From: Halarcobacter sp. | GTDB taxonomy: Bacteria > Campylobacterota > Campylobacteria > Campylobacterales > Arcobacteraceae | DNA length: 64,000 bases | Reading direction: 5' to 3' | Assembly: GCF_963675975.1 (NCBI RefSeq) | Contig: NZ_OY780939.1 | Location: 372,001-436,000, forward strand | Shown: positions 1 through 9,775 of the stretch, in pieces | Layout of the letters: every line of letters begins with the position of its first letter | Numbering within the stretch: position 1 is the first letter of the stretch | The notes under the pieces: generated by a model | The model's database searches: none | What the model saw: the letters and a program-made list of their open reading frames with translations, nothing else | What the model was told of the DNA's origin: nothing | Program-made: the position numbers and the translations under genes

Positions 1-150
1 ATTTTTGCAAGAATTGATAATCTATTTGATAAAAAGTACAACCAATTTGTGCATCTAACAGCTAGTAGAGTTGACAATACAATGGAAGACTCAACAATTA
101 TTGTTGGTCCATCACGATCATTTTATGCTGGTCTTAGATATAGATTTTAG
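1..150 (+). CDS. TonB-dependent receptor, C-terminal end (partial)
   Basis: Only the last 49 residues are in the window; the gene starts upstream. The frame is open from base 1 to TAG at 148-150. It contains the NLFDKKY motif common near the end of TonB-dependent outer-membrane receptors, and it ends in Phe (LRYRF), the usual terminal residue for outer-membrane beta-barrel assembly. The next genes on the same strand are a polyferredoxin (9 bp away) and exbB-exbD-tonB, so receptor and energy-transducing machinery appear to form one operon. The substrate (iron chelate, heme or another metal) cannot be told from this fragment. Confidence 0.85.
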   Translation: MFARIDNLFDKKYNQFVHLTASRVDNTMEDSTIIVGPSRSFYAGLRYRF

Positions 151-159
151 GAATATCAA

Positions 160-1686
160 ATGATAACAAATAAAAATAGAGATATAAATGATATCTATAA
201 TATTCCCGTATTAAAAATCTTTTTTAAAAATAAAGTAGTTATAAGAACAGTTCAAATATTAACTCTTGCTCTTTTTATTTATGGTATTTATTTTGGATTT
301 AAAGAACCAGAATCAGGAAATATTTTTACAAGATATTTGTTTTGGGGACTATTTTGGTCACTTTTTATGGTAGTAAGCCTTGCAACATTTGGAAGAATCT
401 TTTGTGGTATTTGTCCCCATGGTTTTGTTGGTAAATATCTTACAAAAATTGGTTTAAACAAAGAGTTTCCAAGTTTTCTAAAAAATAGATACATAGGAAT
501 ATCAATATTAATTATTGGTTGGTGGTTTGTATATTATACTTTTCCTGGATTTTGGAAAACTCCTGGTAATACTGCACTAATGTTTACAATCTTAACAATT
601 CTTGCTTTTTTACTTTTTTACCTTTATAAAGATATGAATTATTGTAAGTATATTTGTCCAATTGGAACTTTAACAAAAGCATTTCATAAAGTATCTTCTA
701 CCTTTTTAGGAACTTACAAAGAGGATTGTAAAGAGTGTAAAACTTTTGATTGTGCTAAAGCTTGTAGTTATAATCTAAAACCATTTACTTTTGTAAAAAA
801 GAACTCAATGGAAGATTGTACTTTATGTATGGATTGCAGTGCTGCATGTGAAGGTGTTAATTTTAAAATCACTAAACCCTCAAATACTTTATTTAAAAAA
901 TTTAAAACTGATTTAGCAGAAGTATGGACATATATACTTATTGTTGCAGCTATTCCTATTACTATGTCATTTCACCATGGATTAAACAGAACAAATATAG
1001 CTGAGCAATTTATTTGGAGCAAAACAGCAAACTTTTTTGAAAGAACTTTTAATATCACATCAATAGACACAGTTGGAATGTTTTCTTTTTTCTATGCCCT
1101 ACTTTTTTCAATATCAGTAGTTTATATTGGTATGCTTATTGCTTCAAAATTTTTAAACAATGATACTAAAAAAACCCTTGCTACTTTAGGTTATGCTTTT
1201 ATTCCAATCTTTATTATAGGTGGTTTAGCTCACTTATTACATAGTTTTTTTACCCACACCTATGCAGATATAGTAAATGGATTTTTATATGGGTTTGGAT
1301 TTGAAGAAATAAAAGTTTCAAATCTTGCTTCAAGACAAGATTCTTGGTTAAAAATATTTAATTTCTTCCCTTATTTAGCAGTTATTTGGGGATATTTAAT
1401 TTTAGCAAAAAGAATAAACTTTTTTGAAGTATCAAAAAGTAAAAAAGTTTTAGCATTTATATTTGCTTCATCTTTAATAACTTTTTATTTATGTTTAAAT
1501 TTTTATAGAGCTTATGTATTTAGTACGCATGGTGTGAAACGTGGTGGGCACAATCATAACACCTCTAAAAGTTCTAAAATGTTTCAAAATGTGCATAAAG
1601 AAAAAGCTGTAGATTTAAAAAAATATGAAGGAGAGATTAAAAATTTTAAAGAAGCTATAGAAGTTTCATTAAAAGATTTTAATTAA
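160..1686 (+). CDS. Membrane-bound 4Fe-4S polyferredoxin (NapH/CcoG-like)
   Basis: This 508-residue membrane protein has a NapH/FixG-like N-terminal half: hydrophobic segments with paired-cysteine motifs CGICPHG (Cys82, Cys85) and CKYICPIG (Cys162, Cys166), then two ferredoxin clusters, Cys190/193/198/202 and Cys220/223/226/230. The C-terminal half has about five more hydrophobic segments with His pairs (FHHG; HLLHSFFTH) and a His-rich tail. Proteins of this type pass electrons from the quinone pool through Fe-S clusters. Its position between a TonB receptor gene and exbB/exbD/tonB suggests a role in reducing the imported metal or metal chelate; that role is inference. It is longer than NapH (about 290 residues), mainly because of the C-terminal membrane domain. 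Confidence 0.8.
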   Translation: MITNKNRDINDIYNIPVLKIFFKNKVVIRTVQILTLALFIYGIYFGFKEPESGNIFTRYLFWGLFWSLFMVVSLATFGRIFCGICPHGFVGKYLTKIGLNKEFPSFLKNRYIGISILIIGWWFVYYTFPGFWKTPGNTALMFTILTILAFLLFYLYKDMNYCKYICPIGTLTKAFHKVSSTFLGTYKEDCKECKTFDCAKACSYNLKPFTFVKKNSMEDCTLCMDCSAACEGVNFKITKPSNTLFKKFKTDLAEVWTYILIVAAIPITMSFHHGLNRTNIAEQFIWSKTANFFERTFNITSIDTVGMFSFFYALLFSISVVYIGMLIASKFLNNDTKKTLATLGYAFIPIFIIGGLAHLLHSFFTHTYADIVNGFLYGFGFEEIKVSNLASRQDSWLKIFNFFPYLAVIWGYLILAKRINFFEVSKSKKVLAFIFASSLITFYLCLNFYRAYVFSTHGVKRGGHNHNTSKSSKMFQNVHKEKAVDLKKYEGEIKNFKEAIEVSLKDFN

Positions 1687-1693
1687 TAGATTA

Positions 1694-2137
1694 ATGAGTA
1701 TAGAATTAATAAGCAAATTAGCAGATTATGGTGTTATAGGATTTTTAGGTTTCTTAAGTTTTTTAAGCATTATGTTTTGGATTGAAAGAATGTGGTTTTA
1801 CAAAACAATAAAACTAAATAACTATAATTCAAAAGAGGAATTAGAAATTGCTTTAACAAATAATCTTGGCATAATCTCTACAACTGCATCAAATGCCCCT
1901 TATATAGGTTTATTAGGAACTGTATTTGGAATAATTATTACATTTTATATTATGGGAGAGAGTGGAGATATTGACGTAAAAAACATCATGACCTCTTTAG
2001 CTTTAGCTCTTAAAGCCACAGCTATGGGTTTGATTGTAGCAATACCGGCAATTGTATTTAATAACCATTTAGTAAGAAAAGTAGAAGTACTTCTTGCTAA
2101 ATGGGATATAAGTAAAAAGGCAAAAAGTGAAAGTTAA
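1694..2137 (+). CDS. exbB: ExbB/TolQ-family proton channel subunit
   Basis: At 147 residues this is a short ExbB/TolQ/MotA-family inner-membrane protein. It has an N-terminal hydrophobic helix (about residues 10-35) and two more helices around the conserved segment NAPYIGLLGTVFGI, which lines the proton pathway in ExbB. With ExbD it converts the proton-motive force into TonB motion. It starts 7 bp after the polyferredoxin stop, and its stop overlaps the GTG start of exbD, so translation is probably coupled. The short form without a long cytoplasmic domain is common in Campylobacterota. Confidence 0.9.
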   Translation: MSIELISKLADYGVIGFLGFLSFLSIMFWIERMWFYKTIKLNNYNSKEELEIALTNNLGIISTTASNAPYIGLLGTVFGIIITFYIMGESGDIDVKNIMTSLALALKATAMGLIVAIPAIVFNNHLVRKVEVLLAKWDISKKAKSES

Positions 2138-2516
2138 AAAGTTTGATTCGATAAATGTAATTCCATTTATTGATATTATGCTAGTTCTTTTAGTTATTAT
2201 TTTAACCACAGCTTCATTTATTGCAAAAGGAATGATTCCTGTTGATTTACCAGAAGCTACAAGTGCAAAAGATATAGAAAACAAAAAAAGTATTACTATT
2301 ACAATAAAAGAAAATGGTGAAATTTTATTTGAAAAAAATCTAATAGAAAAATTTGATTTTGAGAAAAAACTTATAACTTATGAGAAAAAAACACCTATTC
2401 AAATAAATTGCGATAAAAATGTGAAATTTGAAGATTTCATTTTTTTATTAGATATTTTAAAAAACAACAATTACGAAAATATAGGAATAATAACTAAAAA
2501 GGAAAATCAAAATTGA
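2127..2516 (+). CDS. exbD: ExbD/TolR-family protein
   Basis: This is a 129-residue single-span protein. After a short cytoplasmic N-terminus comes VIPFIDIMLVLLVI, in which Asp17 is the conserved protonatable aspartate of ExbD/TolR. The rest is a periplasmic domain containing VDLPEA, also typical of ExbD. It uses a GTG start overlapping the exbB stop by 11 bp; the tonB start overlaps its own stop. It forms the stator complex with ExbB for TonB energisation. Confidence 0.92.
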   Translation: MKVKKFDSINVIPFIDIMLVLLVIILTTASFIAKGMIPVDLPEATSAKDIENKKSITITIKENGEILFEKNLIEKFDFEKKLITYEKKTPIQINCDKNVKFEDFIFLLDILKNNNYENIGIITKKENQN

Positions 2517-3163
2517 GATACTTTGGTTCTTTTTTTATTACATTAATATTATATGCATCAACTATCACAACTGTGCTTTATAGTTTTAATAATCAGTCAA
2601 ACATTACAAAAAATGAGGAAAAAAAATCTTTAGTTAAAATATCACTTATTGAACCAAAAGTTGAATTAAAAAAAGAAAAAGAAATCATCAAAGAGCAAAA
2701 AAATGAACCTAAAAAAATTAAAAAAAAGATTAGCAAAAAAGTAAAAAAAACAAAAAAGAAAATTGAAAAAAAAGTCACAAAACCAAAACCTCAAATAAAA
2801 AAAGAGATTAAAAAAATCGAACCATTATCTTCAAAAAAAGTAGAAAAAGTAGTACCACATACCCCAAAAGTAAATATAACTAAAATAAAAAATGACTATA
2901 TAGAAAAAGTAAAAAAAACTATTAACAAAAACAAATTCTACCCAAATAGTGCTAGAAGAAGAGGAATAGAAGGATATGTAAATGTTAATTTTATAATTGG
3001 AGAAAAAGGAGAATTAAAAAATATAAAAATATTAAATGGAAAAAAAATATTTTATAACGCAGCAAAAGAAGCTATTGTAAAAAGTTTTCCAATAAATACA
3101 AAAAAAAATAACCATATTTTTCCCTTAAAAATTAATCTTTGTATCAAATATAATTTAAATTAG
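2513..3163 (+). CDS. tonB: TonB energy transducer
   Basis: This 216-residue protein has an N-terminal membrane anchor (about residues 5-25), then a very Lys-rich, Pro-containing periplasm-spanning linker (about 30-125), and a C-terminal TonB domain with YPNSARRRGIEGYV and the following G.V.V.F-type strands. The lysine-rich linker is the equivalent of the Pro-Lys spacer of classical TonB. The start is TTG at 2513, overlapping the exbD stop (TTGA), which implies translational coupling. It contacts the TonB box of the receptor whose gene ends at 150. Confidence 0.9.
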   Translation: MRYFGSFFITLILYASTITTVLYSFNNQSNITKNEEKKSLVKISLIEPKVELKKEKEIIKEQKNEPKKIKKKISKKVKKTKKKIEKKVTKPKPQIKKEIKKIEPLSSKKVEKVVPHTPKVNITKIKNDYIEKVKKTINKNKFYPNSARRRGIEGYVNVNFIIGEKGELKNIKILNGKKIFYNAAKEAIVKSFPINTKKNNHIFPLKINLCIKYNLN

Positions 3164-3236
3164 TTTTAAAAATATATTTTAATTTAAGTAACTTAGCATA
3201 TAATATATTTAATTATGTTATGTATGAAAGTTTATT

Positions 3237-5348
3237 ATGAATTACTCAATTTCAGCTAAAAAAAATGCTTATATTTTTATTATAATTGTGGGTATATTAA
3301 ATACAATTATTGCTTTTCTAATGTACAGTTATTTTAAACAATCTCTAACTGAATCTTTATATAAAAAAAATATTGAAATTGCCAAATTAGAATTTACAAA
3401 AACAGAAAAAGAGATTATAAAAAAAATAAATCATTACAAACTTATTTTACAACACATAAAAGATAGTACTCATTTCAATAAGTTATTACTTGATAACACT
3501 AATTTATCTAACAAAAATCTACTTATTCATGATTTTGAAACTTTTACACAAACTAATAAAAATATATTTCAGTTTAGATATTTAGATGAACAAGGTTTTG
3601 AAAAAATAAGAATAGATAAAGTAGAAGGAAAAACTATTATTACAAAAGAGTTGCAAAATAAAAGTGATAGATACTATTTTAAAAAAACCAAACTTTTAAA
3701 GAATAACCAATATTATATCTCTGATTTTGATTTAAATGTTGAAAATAAAAAGATAGAAATTCCATTTAAACCAACTATTAGAGTATCAACTCCAATATAT
3801 ATAAACGAAATTTTTAAAGGTATTGTAATCATAAATTATAATGCAGATGAACTTATTAACTATATTACAGATCAACGTATTTTTAATGTTTATTACATGG
3901 ACAGTAAAGAAAATTTTCTACTTCATCCTGATAAAAATAAATGTTGGAGTACACAATTAAATACTAATTTTAAAGTAAAAGATGAAATCAAAAATATTGA
4001 TACTTTACTAAAAAATAAATTTGAAGATAGAAATCATATTTACTATATAAATAAAGTTTCTATAACAGATAATGATTTTTTTATCATATATTCAATCAAA
4101 AAACAATTTTATGAAAGAGAATTAAGGGAACTAAAAAATAAAATTGTAATAATATTTTTTATCATATTTTTAGTTACACTTCCTATTGTCGTTATAGGTT
4201 CTTATTTACAAACGTTTCAAATGAAAATATTAGAAACATTAATTGATAGCTTACCTTTTCCTATTGTATTAAAAGACAATAAAGGTAATTTTATTTTATT
4301 AAATAAATCACTTGCAAGACTTTATGGACACTCAAGCAAAGAATCATTATTGGGTGAAAATTCATATAAATTTTACAAAAAAAATCTTCCATATAGTGAT
4401 AAACAAATCGATTTAGAAGTTTTGTCAAAAAAGAAAATAAAATTTGAAGATAGTTTTACTCTTCCAAACGATAAAAAACTATATTTTGATACAAGATTAA
4501 TTAAAATCTCATTTTTAGGTTTATTAAAAAAAGATTTTATCTTAGGTATTGCAATTGATATAACAGAGTTAAAACAATTAAATAAAGACTTAGAAAAAAA
4601 AGTTCAAGAAGAGGTAACAAATAGACTGTTAATGGAAGAGAAGTTATCCAAAAAACTTAAACAAGCTCAAGTTGGGAACTTAATAGATAATATAATTTTA
4701 CAATGGGAATATCCGCTAAATCTTATCTCTCTTAGTGTTCAATCCCTTGAAATTGATTCTGAAACAAATAATATAACAGCCGATAAATTAACAAAAAATC
4801 TTGATATTATAAAAGAAAATACTAATTATATTTATAACACAGCAGAAGATTTTAAAATATTTTTATCTACAGAAAAAGGTGTAGAACTTTTCAATGTAAA
4901 TAAAACAATAATCATAATAGAGAGAATCTTAAAAAATAGATTTTTAAAAGATAATATTTCAATAGAAAAGAATATTGATAAAACCATTAATATAAAAGGG
5001 CAAAAAAGTGAATTTGCTCAAGTCATATTAAATATAATAAATAACTCCTTAGATGAATTTGAACTTAGTAATAAAAAATTTGATGAAAAGAAAATAAGTA
5101 TAGAGATTTTACAAAAGAAAGATTTTTGTAATATAAAAATAAAAGATACTGCAGGTGGAATTGATTCAAAATATCTAAATAAAATATTTGAAAACAATTT
5201 TACACTAAAAGAAAAAGATTCTTCAGGGATGGGACTTAGCATATCAAAAGATATTATTCTAAAAGAATTTAAAGGTGAGATTAAAGTTTACAATGAGAAA
5301 TTAGGTGTTGTAACAGAAATAAACCTTCCATACAAACAAATTATATAA
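3237..5348 (+). CDS. Sensor histidine-kinase-like protein lacking the phospho-acceptor His
   Basis: This is a 703-residue membrane sensor. It has an N-terminal helix (about 12-32), a large extracytoplasmic Cache-like domain (about 40-295), a second membrane helix (about 300-325), a PAS domain (about 335-445), a coiled linker, and DHp and HATPase_c domains. The ATPase part has the N-box (VILNIINNSLDEFE) and G-boxes (DTAGGID; GMGLSIS). The H-box reads NIILQWEYPL where related kinases read [10 protein letters not shown], so the phospho-acceptor histidine is replaced by Leu488 (codon 4698-4700). The response regulator gene follows 85 bp later, so the pair is probably functional. Possible roles are phosphatase, ligand-gated scaffold or hetero-partner for another kinase. 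Confidence 0.85.
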   Translation: MNYSISAKKNAYIFIIIVGILNTIIAFLMYSYFKQSLTESLYKKNIEIAKLEFTKTEKEIIKKINHYKLILQHIKDSTHFNKLLLDNTNLSNKNLLIHDFETFTQTNKNIFQFRYLDEQGFEKIRIDKVEGKTIITKELQNKSDRYYFKKTKLLKNNQYYISDFDLNVENKKIEIPFKPTIRVSTPIYINEIFKGIVIINYNADELINYITDQRIFNVYYMDSKENFLLHPDKNKCWSTQLNTNFKVKDEIKNIDTLLKNKFEDRNHIYYINKVSITDNDFFIIYSIKKQFYERELRELKNKIVIIFFIIFLVTLPIVVIGSYLQTFQMKILETLIDSLPFPIVLKDNKGNFILLNKSLARLYGHSSKESLLGENSYKFYKKNLPYSDKQIDLEVLSKKKIKFEDSFTLPNDKKLYFDTRLIKISFLGLLKKDFILGIAIDITELKQLNKDLEKKVQEEVTNRLLMEEKLSKKLKQAQVGNLIDNIILQWEYPLNLISLSVQSLEIDSETNNITADKLTKNLDIIKENTNYIYNTAEDFKIFLSTEKGVELFNVNKTIIIIERILKNRFLKDNISIEKNIDKTINIKGQKSEFAQVILNIINNSLDEFELSNKKFDEKKISIEILQKKDFCNIKIKDTAGGIDSKYLNKIFENNFTLKEKDSSGMGLSISKDIILKEFKGEIKVYNEKLGVVTEINLPYKQII

Positions 5349-5433
5349 TTAATTTAGTTATTAAAATAATACTTATATAATTAGTAATATAATACTTAGT
5401 GTTAATAAAAAAGTAAGGAGATAGTACATTATA

Positions 5434-6135
5434 ATGGAGAATAACGATTTAATTCCTAATATACTAGTAGTAGAAGATCAAACTATAGTTGCTTTAGATA
5501 TAAAAAAAACATTAGAAAGTCTCGATTTTAAAGTTAGTGCTATAGCTTCAGACTATAATACTGCTTTAAACAATGTAAGAATACATAAACCTGATTTAAT
5601 TCTTATGGATATTAATTTAGGTAAGGGGAAAGATGGTATTGAAACTATTGAAAAAATTCATACTATTGAAAAAATTCCAGTTATATACATCACTGCCTTT
5701 TCAGATGAAATCACAATTCAAAGAGCAATAAAAACAGAACCTATATGCTATATGATCAAACCTTTTAAGAGAGATGAACTTAAATCAAATATATTACTTG
5801 GGTTATACAAAATTAAAAAAGAAACAAAAGATACTATTAGTCCCAAAGAGATTCATATAGGATTAGACTATTATTATAATTTCCAAGAAAATAATTTGTA
5901 TTTTAAAAACTTTCCTATATCTTTAAGTAAAAAAGAAAATTTACTACTTAGAATTTTAATTGAAGCAGAAAATAAGATTGTTCCATTTAAAGAGATTGAA
6001 GAGAGAATATGGCCTAAAACAGAAGTTTCAACAAGTACTTTAAGAACATTAGTTTATAGATTAAGAAGTAAACTAGAACATCAAATTATCGAAACAATAC
6101 AAAAAGTTGGTTGTAGACTAAGTAAAGAGTTATAA
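5434..6135 (+). CDS. Response regulator, receiver plus winged-helix domain
   Basis: This is a 233-residue OmpR-like regulator. The receiver domain (about 8-130) has acidic residues in VVEDQ, the phosphorylation site Asp59 in LILMDINLG, the Thr in YITAFSD and the Lys in YMIKPFK. The C-terminal winged helix (about 150-230) includes the recognition segment STSTLRTLVYRLRSKL. It lies just downstream of the histidine-less kinase and is the likely partner. Because that protein cannot autophosphorylate in the usual way, this regulator may receive phosphate from another kinase or be controlled mainly by dephosphorylation. An AAGGAG Shine-Dalgarno precedes the ATG. Confidence 0.92.
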   Translation: MENNDLIPNILVVEDQTIVALDIKKTLESLDFKVSAIASDYNTALNNVRIHKPDLILMDINLGKGKDGIETIEKIHTIEKIPVIYITAFSDEITIQRAIKTEPICYMIKPFKRDELKSNILLGLYKIKKETKDTISPKEIHIGLDYYYNFQENNLYFKNFPISLSKKENLLLRILIEAENKIVPFKEIEERIWPKTEVSTSTLRTLVYRLRSKLEHQIIETIQKVGCRLSKEL

Positions 6136-6242
6136 AATAATTTTTTACTAAATTTACAATAAATAATATTATATATTTTTTATAAGTTCCATTTAATATC
6201 GACTTCTATATTATAAAATATAAAGATTTGAAGGAGCTTACT

Positions 6243-8519
6243 ATGTTTAAAAATCTAAGTATAAAAAAGAAATTAATACTTTCATTTTCCGCAATATCGT
6301 TACTTGTCATAATCCTAGCAACCTACAATATAATAGGATTAAACAAATCTTCTGATGGCTTTTCAAACTATAGAGAACTTGCCAGAGATAGTCTTCTAGC
6401 TAGTAGAGTTCAAGGAAATATGTTAATGATGAGAATGCAAGGTTCAACATATTTAAGGACTCAATCAAAAACGAGTATAGAAGAGTTTGATAAATATTAT
6501 AAAACTACTTCAGAATTTTTAAAAACAGCAACTAAAGAGATTAAAAGTCCAAAAAGAGCTGAGATGCTAAATAAAATTGTAAGCGAATTGGACACATATA
6601 ATGAAGACTTTTATAATGTTATATCACTAATCAATGAACGTAATAAAATAGTAAATGAAAATCTTAATATAAATGGCAAAAATATTGAACAATTACTAAC
6701 ATCAATAATGCTCGATGCTGAAAAAGATAATAAAAACATTGAAGCTTTAGAAACTTCTCACTCTATTAGATTATTACTTTTAGCAAGACTTTATGTAGTA
6801 AAATTTTTAAACTCAAATTCAACAGATGATATAAATAGAGCTCAACAAGAGTTTTCACTTTTAAAAAATAATATTAGTAAACTATCTTCATTAATGAGTT
6901 CAGAAAAAAGAAAAAATGATATTAAGACTACTATAAATACAATTTCAGAATATCTTAATGGATTAAATAAACTAGTTGAAATAATAGAAAAAAGAAATGA
7001 TATTACTACTAAATCATTAGTTCCAATTGGTGCAAAAATAGCTTCTTTAGCTGAAGATATTAAACTATCAATTAAAAAGGAACAAGATCAAATAGGACCT
7101 ATGGTAGCAAAATTAAATAAAAACCTTATACATACATCTATAATCATTTCAGCTATTATAGTTATTGCCATTATTTTATTCTCTATTACTATACCTATGA
7201 GTATATCTTCATCATTAAAAAAACTAAATAATGGAATATTACAATTATTAAATAGTGGAGATGTTAAATCAAGAGTTGAAGTTTCATCAAAAGATGAAAT
7301 AGGTATGGTATCTGAAAACTTTAATAAATATCTTCAAACCATAGAAGATGGTATTCATAAAGATTTACTTGTTATTGATGATGTTAAAAGAATAGTAAAT
7401 GAGGCTAAAAATGGTATTCTTTACAAAAAAGTTGAACTTGATTCACAAAATGAATCACTACATGAATTAAGAAATATTTTTAATGAAATGCTTAATATTA
7501 TGGCTGATAGAGTTTGTGGAGATATGAATAAAGTTCAACTTGGCTTAGAAAAGTTCCAAGATTTAGATTTTACCCATAGAATTCCAAACCCAACAGGGAA
7601 AACTTCACAAGGTTTGAATTCATTAGCTGAAATTATTAACCATATGCTAAAAGAGAATAAAGCAAATGGTCTTACCTTACAAAACAGTGCAGATATTCTT
7701 CTTGAAAATGTTGATATTCTAAGTAATTCAACAAATGAAGCTGCTGCCTCACTTGAAGAAACTGCTGCAGCTTTAGAAGAGATTACGAGTAATATTGTAC
7801 AAAATACTGAAAATGTAGTTAGAATGTCTAATTATGCAGAAGAATTAAACTCTTCAGCAAGTGATGGACAAAAATTAGCTTCACAGACAACTTCAGCTAT
7901 GGATGAAATAAATAAACAAGTAACTGCAATAAACGAAGCTATAACAATAATTGACCAAATTGCATTTCAAACAAATATTTTATCACTTAATGCAGCGGTT
8001 GAAGCAGCAACCGCTGGTGAAGCAGGAAAAGGTTTTGCTGTTGTTGCACAAGAAGTGAGAAATCTTGCTTCAAGAAGTGCTGATGCAGCAAATGAGATTA
8101 AATCAATGGTTGAAAATGCAACAACAAAAGCGAATGATGGTAAACTTATTGCTGACAAAATGATTCATGGGTATCATGATTTAAATGAAAATATTGCAAA
8201 AACAATTGAAATTATAAAAGATATTGAAATGTCTTCAAAAGAGCAACAGTCTGGAATTGAGCAAATAAATGATGCCGTAACTGAATTAGACCAACAAACT
8301 CAAGAAAATGCAAGTGTAGCAACCCATACAAAAGAAGTTGCAGTTCAAACACAATATATAGCAACAAAAATTGTAAGTAATGCCGATGAGAAAAAATTTA
8401 TTGGTAAAGAAACTGTTACTGCAAAAGATTTAAATACATCCGAAGTAGAGACTAAAAATAAAGATTCAAAAAAACAAACTGCTGTAAAAAAAGATGATGA
8501 ACAATGGGAAAGCTTTTAG
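6243..8519 (+). CDS. Methyl-accepting chemotaxis protein
   Basis: I place the start at ATG 6243 because AAGGAG at 6231-6236 is well spaced for it; an in-frame TTG at 6228 would leave the Shine-Dalgarno inside the gene. The product has 758 residues: a membrane helix near 10-30, a long helical periplasmic sensor, a second helix near 300-320, HAMP-like segments, and the signalling hairpin with the very conserved [20 protein letters not shown] region and Glu-rich methylation-type stretches. The C-terminus ends in QWESF, matching the xWxxF tether that binds CheR/CheB in high-abundance receptors. No ligand can be predicted. Confidence 0.93.
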   Translation: MFKNLSIKKKLILSFSAISLLVIILATYNIIGLNKSSDGFSNYRELARDSLLASRVQGNMLMMRMQGSTYLRTQSKTSIEEFDKYYKTTSEFLKTATKEIKSPKRAEMLNKIVSELDTYNEDFYNVISLINERNKIVNENLNINGKNIEQLLTSIMLDAEKDNKNIEALETSHSIRLLLLARLYVVKFLNSNSTDDINRAQQEFSLLKNNISKLSSLMSSEKRKNDIKTTINTISEYLNGLNKLVEIIEKRNDITTKSLVPIGAKIASLAEDIKLSIKKEQDQIGPMVAKLNKNLIHTSIIISAIIVIAIILFSITIPMSISSSLKKLNNGILQLLNSGDVKSRVEVSSKDEIGMVSENFNKYLQTIEDGIHKDLLVIDDVKRIVNEAKNGILYKKVELDSQNESLHELRNIFNEMLNIMADRVCGDMNKVQLGLEKFQDLDFTHRIPNPTGKTSQGLNSLAEIINHMLKENKANGLTLQNSADILLENVDILSNSTNEAAASLEETAAALEEITSNIVQNTENVVRMSNYAEELNSSASDGQKLASQTTSAMDEINKQVTAINEAITIIDQIAFQTNILSLNAAVEAATAGEAGKGFAVVAQEVRNLASRSADAANEIKSMVENATTKANDGKLIADKMIHGYHDLNENIAKTIEIIKDIEMSSKEQQSGIEQINDAVTELDQQTQENASVATHTKEVAVQTQYIATKIVSNADEKKFIGKETVTAKDLNTSEVETKNKDSKKQTAVKKDDEQWESF

Positions 8520-8644
8520 GCTTTCTCAAAAATAACAATCCTCATAATATAATAAAACTCCCATAAATTAATAACTTCTAATATTTTTTTAATAACTAAA
8601 GCTAAAACAATAATTTGTTATAATAAGAAAAATTAAGGTTGAGA

Positions 8645-9775
8645 ATGTCACAAAATGAATCATTAGATTATTTTGAAGTTTTTCCGTGGAATAAAAACTT
8701 TGAAATTGGTCATGAAGAGGTTGATAAGCAACATAAAATATTAGTAAAATTATTGAATAATCTAGCAAATACTCTGATAAACGAACAAGAAATAGAGATT
8801 GAAACTGCATTTAATGAACTTGCAAAATATGCAGATTATCATTTTGAAGCAGAAGAAAAAATTTGGGAAGAGTTCTTAGAAGATAGTTCATTACTAAAAG
8901 CTCACAAGAAAAGTCATACAAAATTTTTGCCTACAGTTATTGAATTAAGGGAAAAAAATAAAGATAAAGCTCTTGTTGATATTATTGAAGAGGTTATTAA
9001 GTTCTTAATTAGATGGTTATCATTTCATATTATTGATGAAGATAAAAGACTAGCTATAGTAATTAAAGAGATTAAAAAAGGTAAATCTAAAGAAGAAGCA
9101 AAAAGAATCTCTGATAGACTAATGAATGGTTCAATAAGAATACTTATTGAAGCTATACTTTCAATGTATGATGGAGTTTCATCACGAACATTAACCCTAA
9201 TGAGAGAAAGAAATGCCAGAATCAAAGCAGAAGAGGCTTTAAAAGAAGCAAATAAACAATTGCAAGAACTTTCAATCACCGATCAACTTACCTCTTTATA
9301 TAATAGACGACATTTTGAAAATATCTTTGATTTAGAGATGAAAAGAGCTAGAAGAGAAAAAAAATATTTTTCTGTAATTCTTTTTGATATAGATTATTTT
9401 AAACTTCTTAATGACATGTATGGCCATGCATATGGAGATGAAGCTTTAAAGAAAATTGGTGAATGTTTAAGAGAAACTTGTAAAAGACCATCAGATTTTG
9501 CATTTAGAGTTGGTGGTGAAGAGTTTGCAATAATTTTTAATTGTTATAAAAGTGACGCTTGTTACAATTTAGCTTTAAAACTACAAAAAAACATAAACGA
9601 TCTAAAAATAGAAAGTAAAGGTAGTAAAATCTCTGATTATATGACTGTTTCTATAGGTTTAGTTTCAATTGTACCAACAGATGAAGATGATTTGGAGTCA
9701 GTAATGAAAACAGTTGATAAAAGATTATATATTGCCAAAGAAAATGGTAGAAATCAAATAGTTAGAAATAGTTAA
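8645..9775 (+). CDS. Bacteriohemerythrin-GGDEF diguanylate cyclase
   Basis: The N-terminal part (about 10-135) is a bacteriohemerythrin: the ligand histidines and acids lie in GHEEVDKQHK, YHFEAEEKIWEE, HKKSH and HIIDEDK, the H...HxxxE...HxxxH...HxxxxD pattern that binds a di-iron centre and O2. The C-terminal half is a GGDEF domain with the active signature RVGGEEF and an RxxD inhibitory site (RPSD) five residues before it. It should make c-di-GMP in response to oxygen or redox state. I use ATG 8645 (AAGG at 8634-8637); TTG 8639 is too close to that site. Its stop overlaps the convergent kinase gene by 4 bp. Confidence 0.92.
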   Translation: MSQNESLDYFEVFPWNKNFEIGHEEVDKQHKILVKLLNNLANTLINEQEIEIETAFNELAKYADYHFEAEEKIWEEFLEDSSLLKAHKKSHTKFLPTVIELREKNKDKALVDIIEEVIKFLIRWLSFHIIDEDKRLAIVIKEIKKGKSKEEAKRISDRLMNGSIRILIEAILSMYDGVSSRTLTLMRERNARIKAEEALKEANKQLQELSITDQLTSLYNRRHFENIFDLEMKRARREKKYFSVILFDIDYFKLLNDMYGHAYGDEALKKIGECLRETCKRPSDFAFRVGGEEFAIIFNCYKSDACYNLALKLQKNINDLKIESKGSKISDYMTVSIGLVSIVPTDEDDLESVMKTVDKRLYIAKENGRNQIVRNS

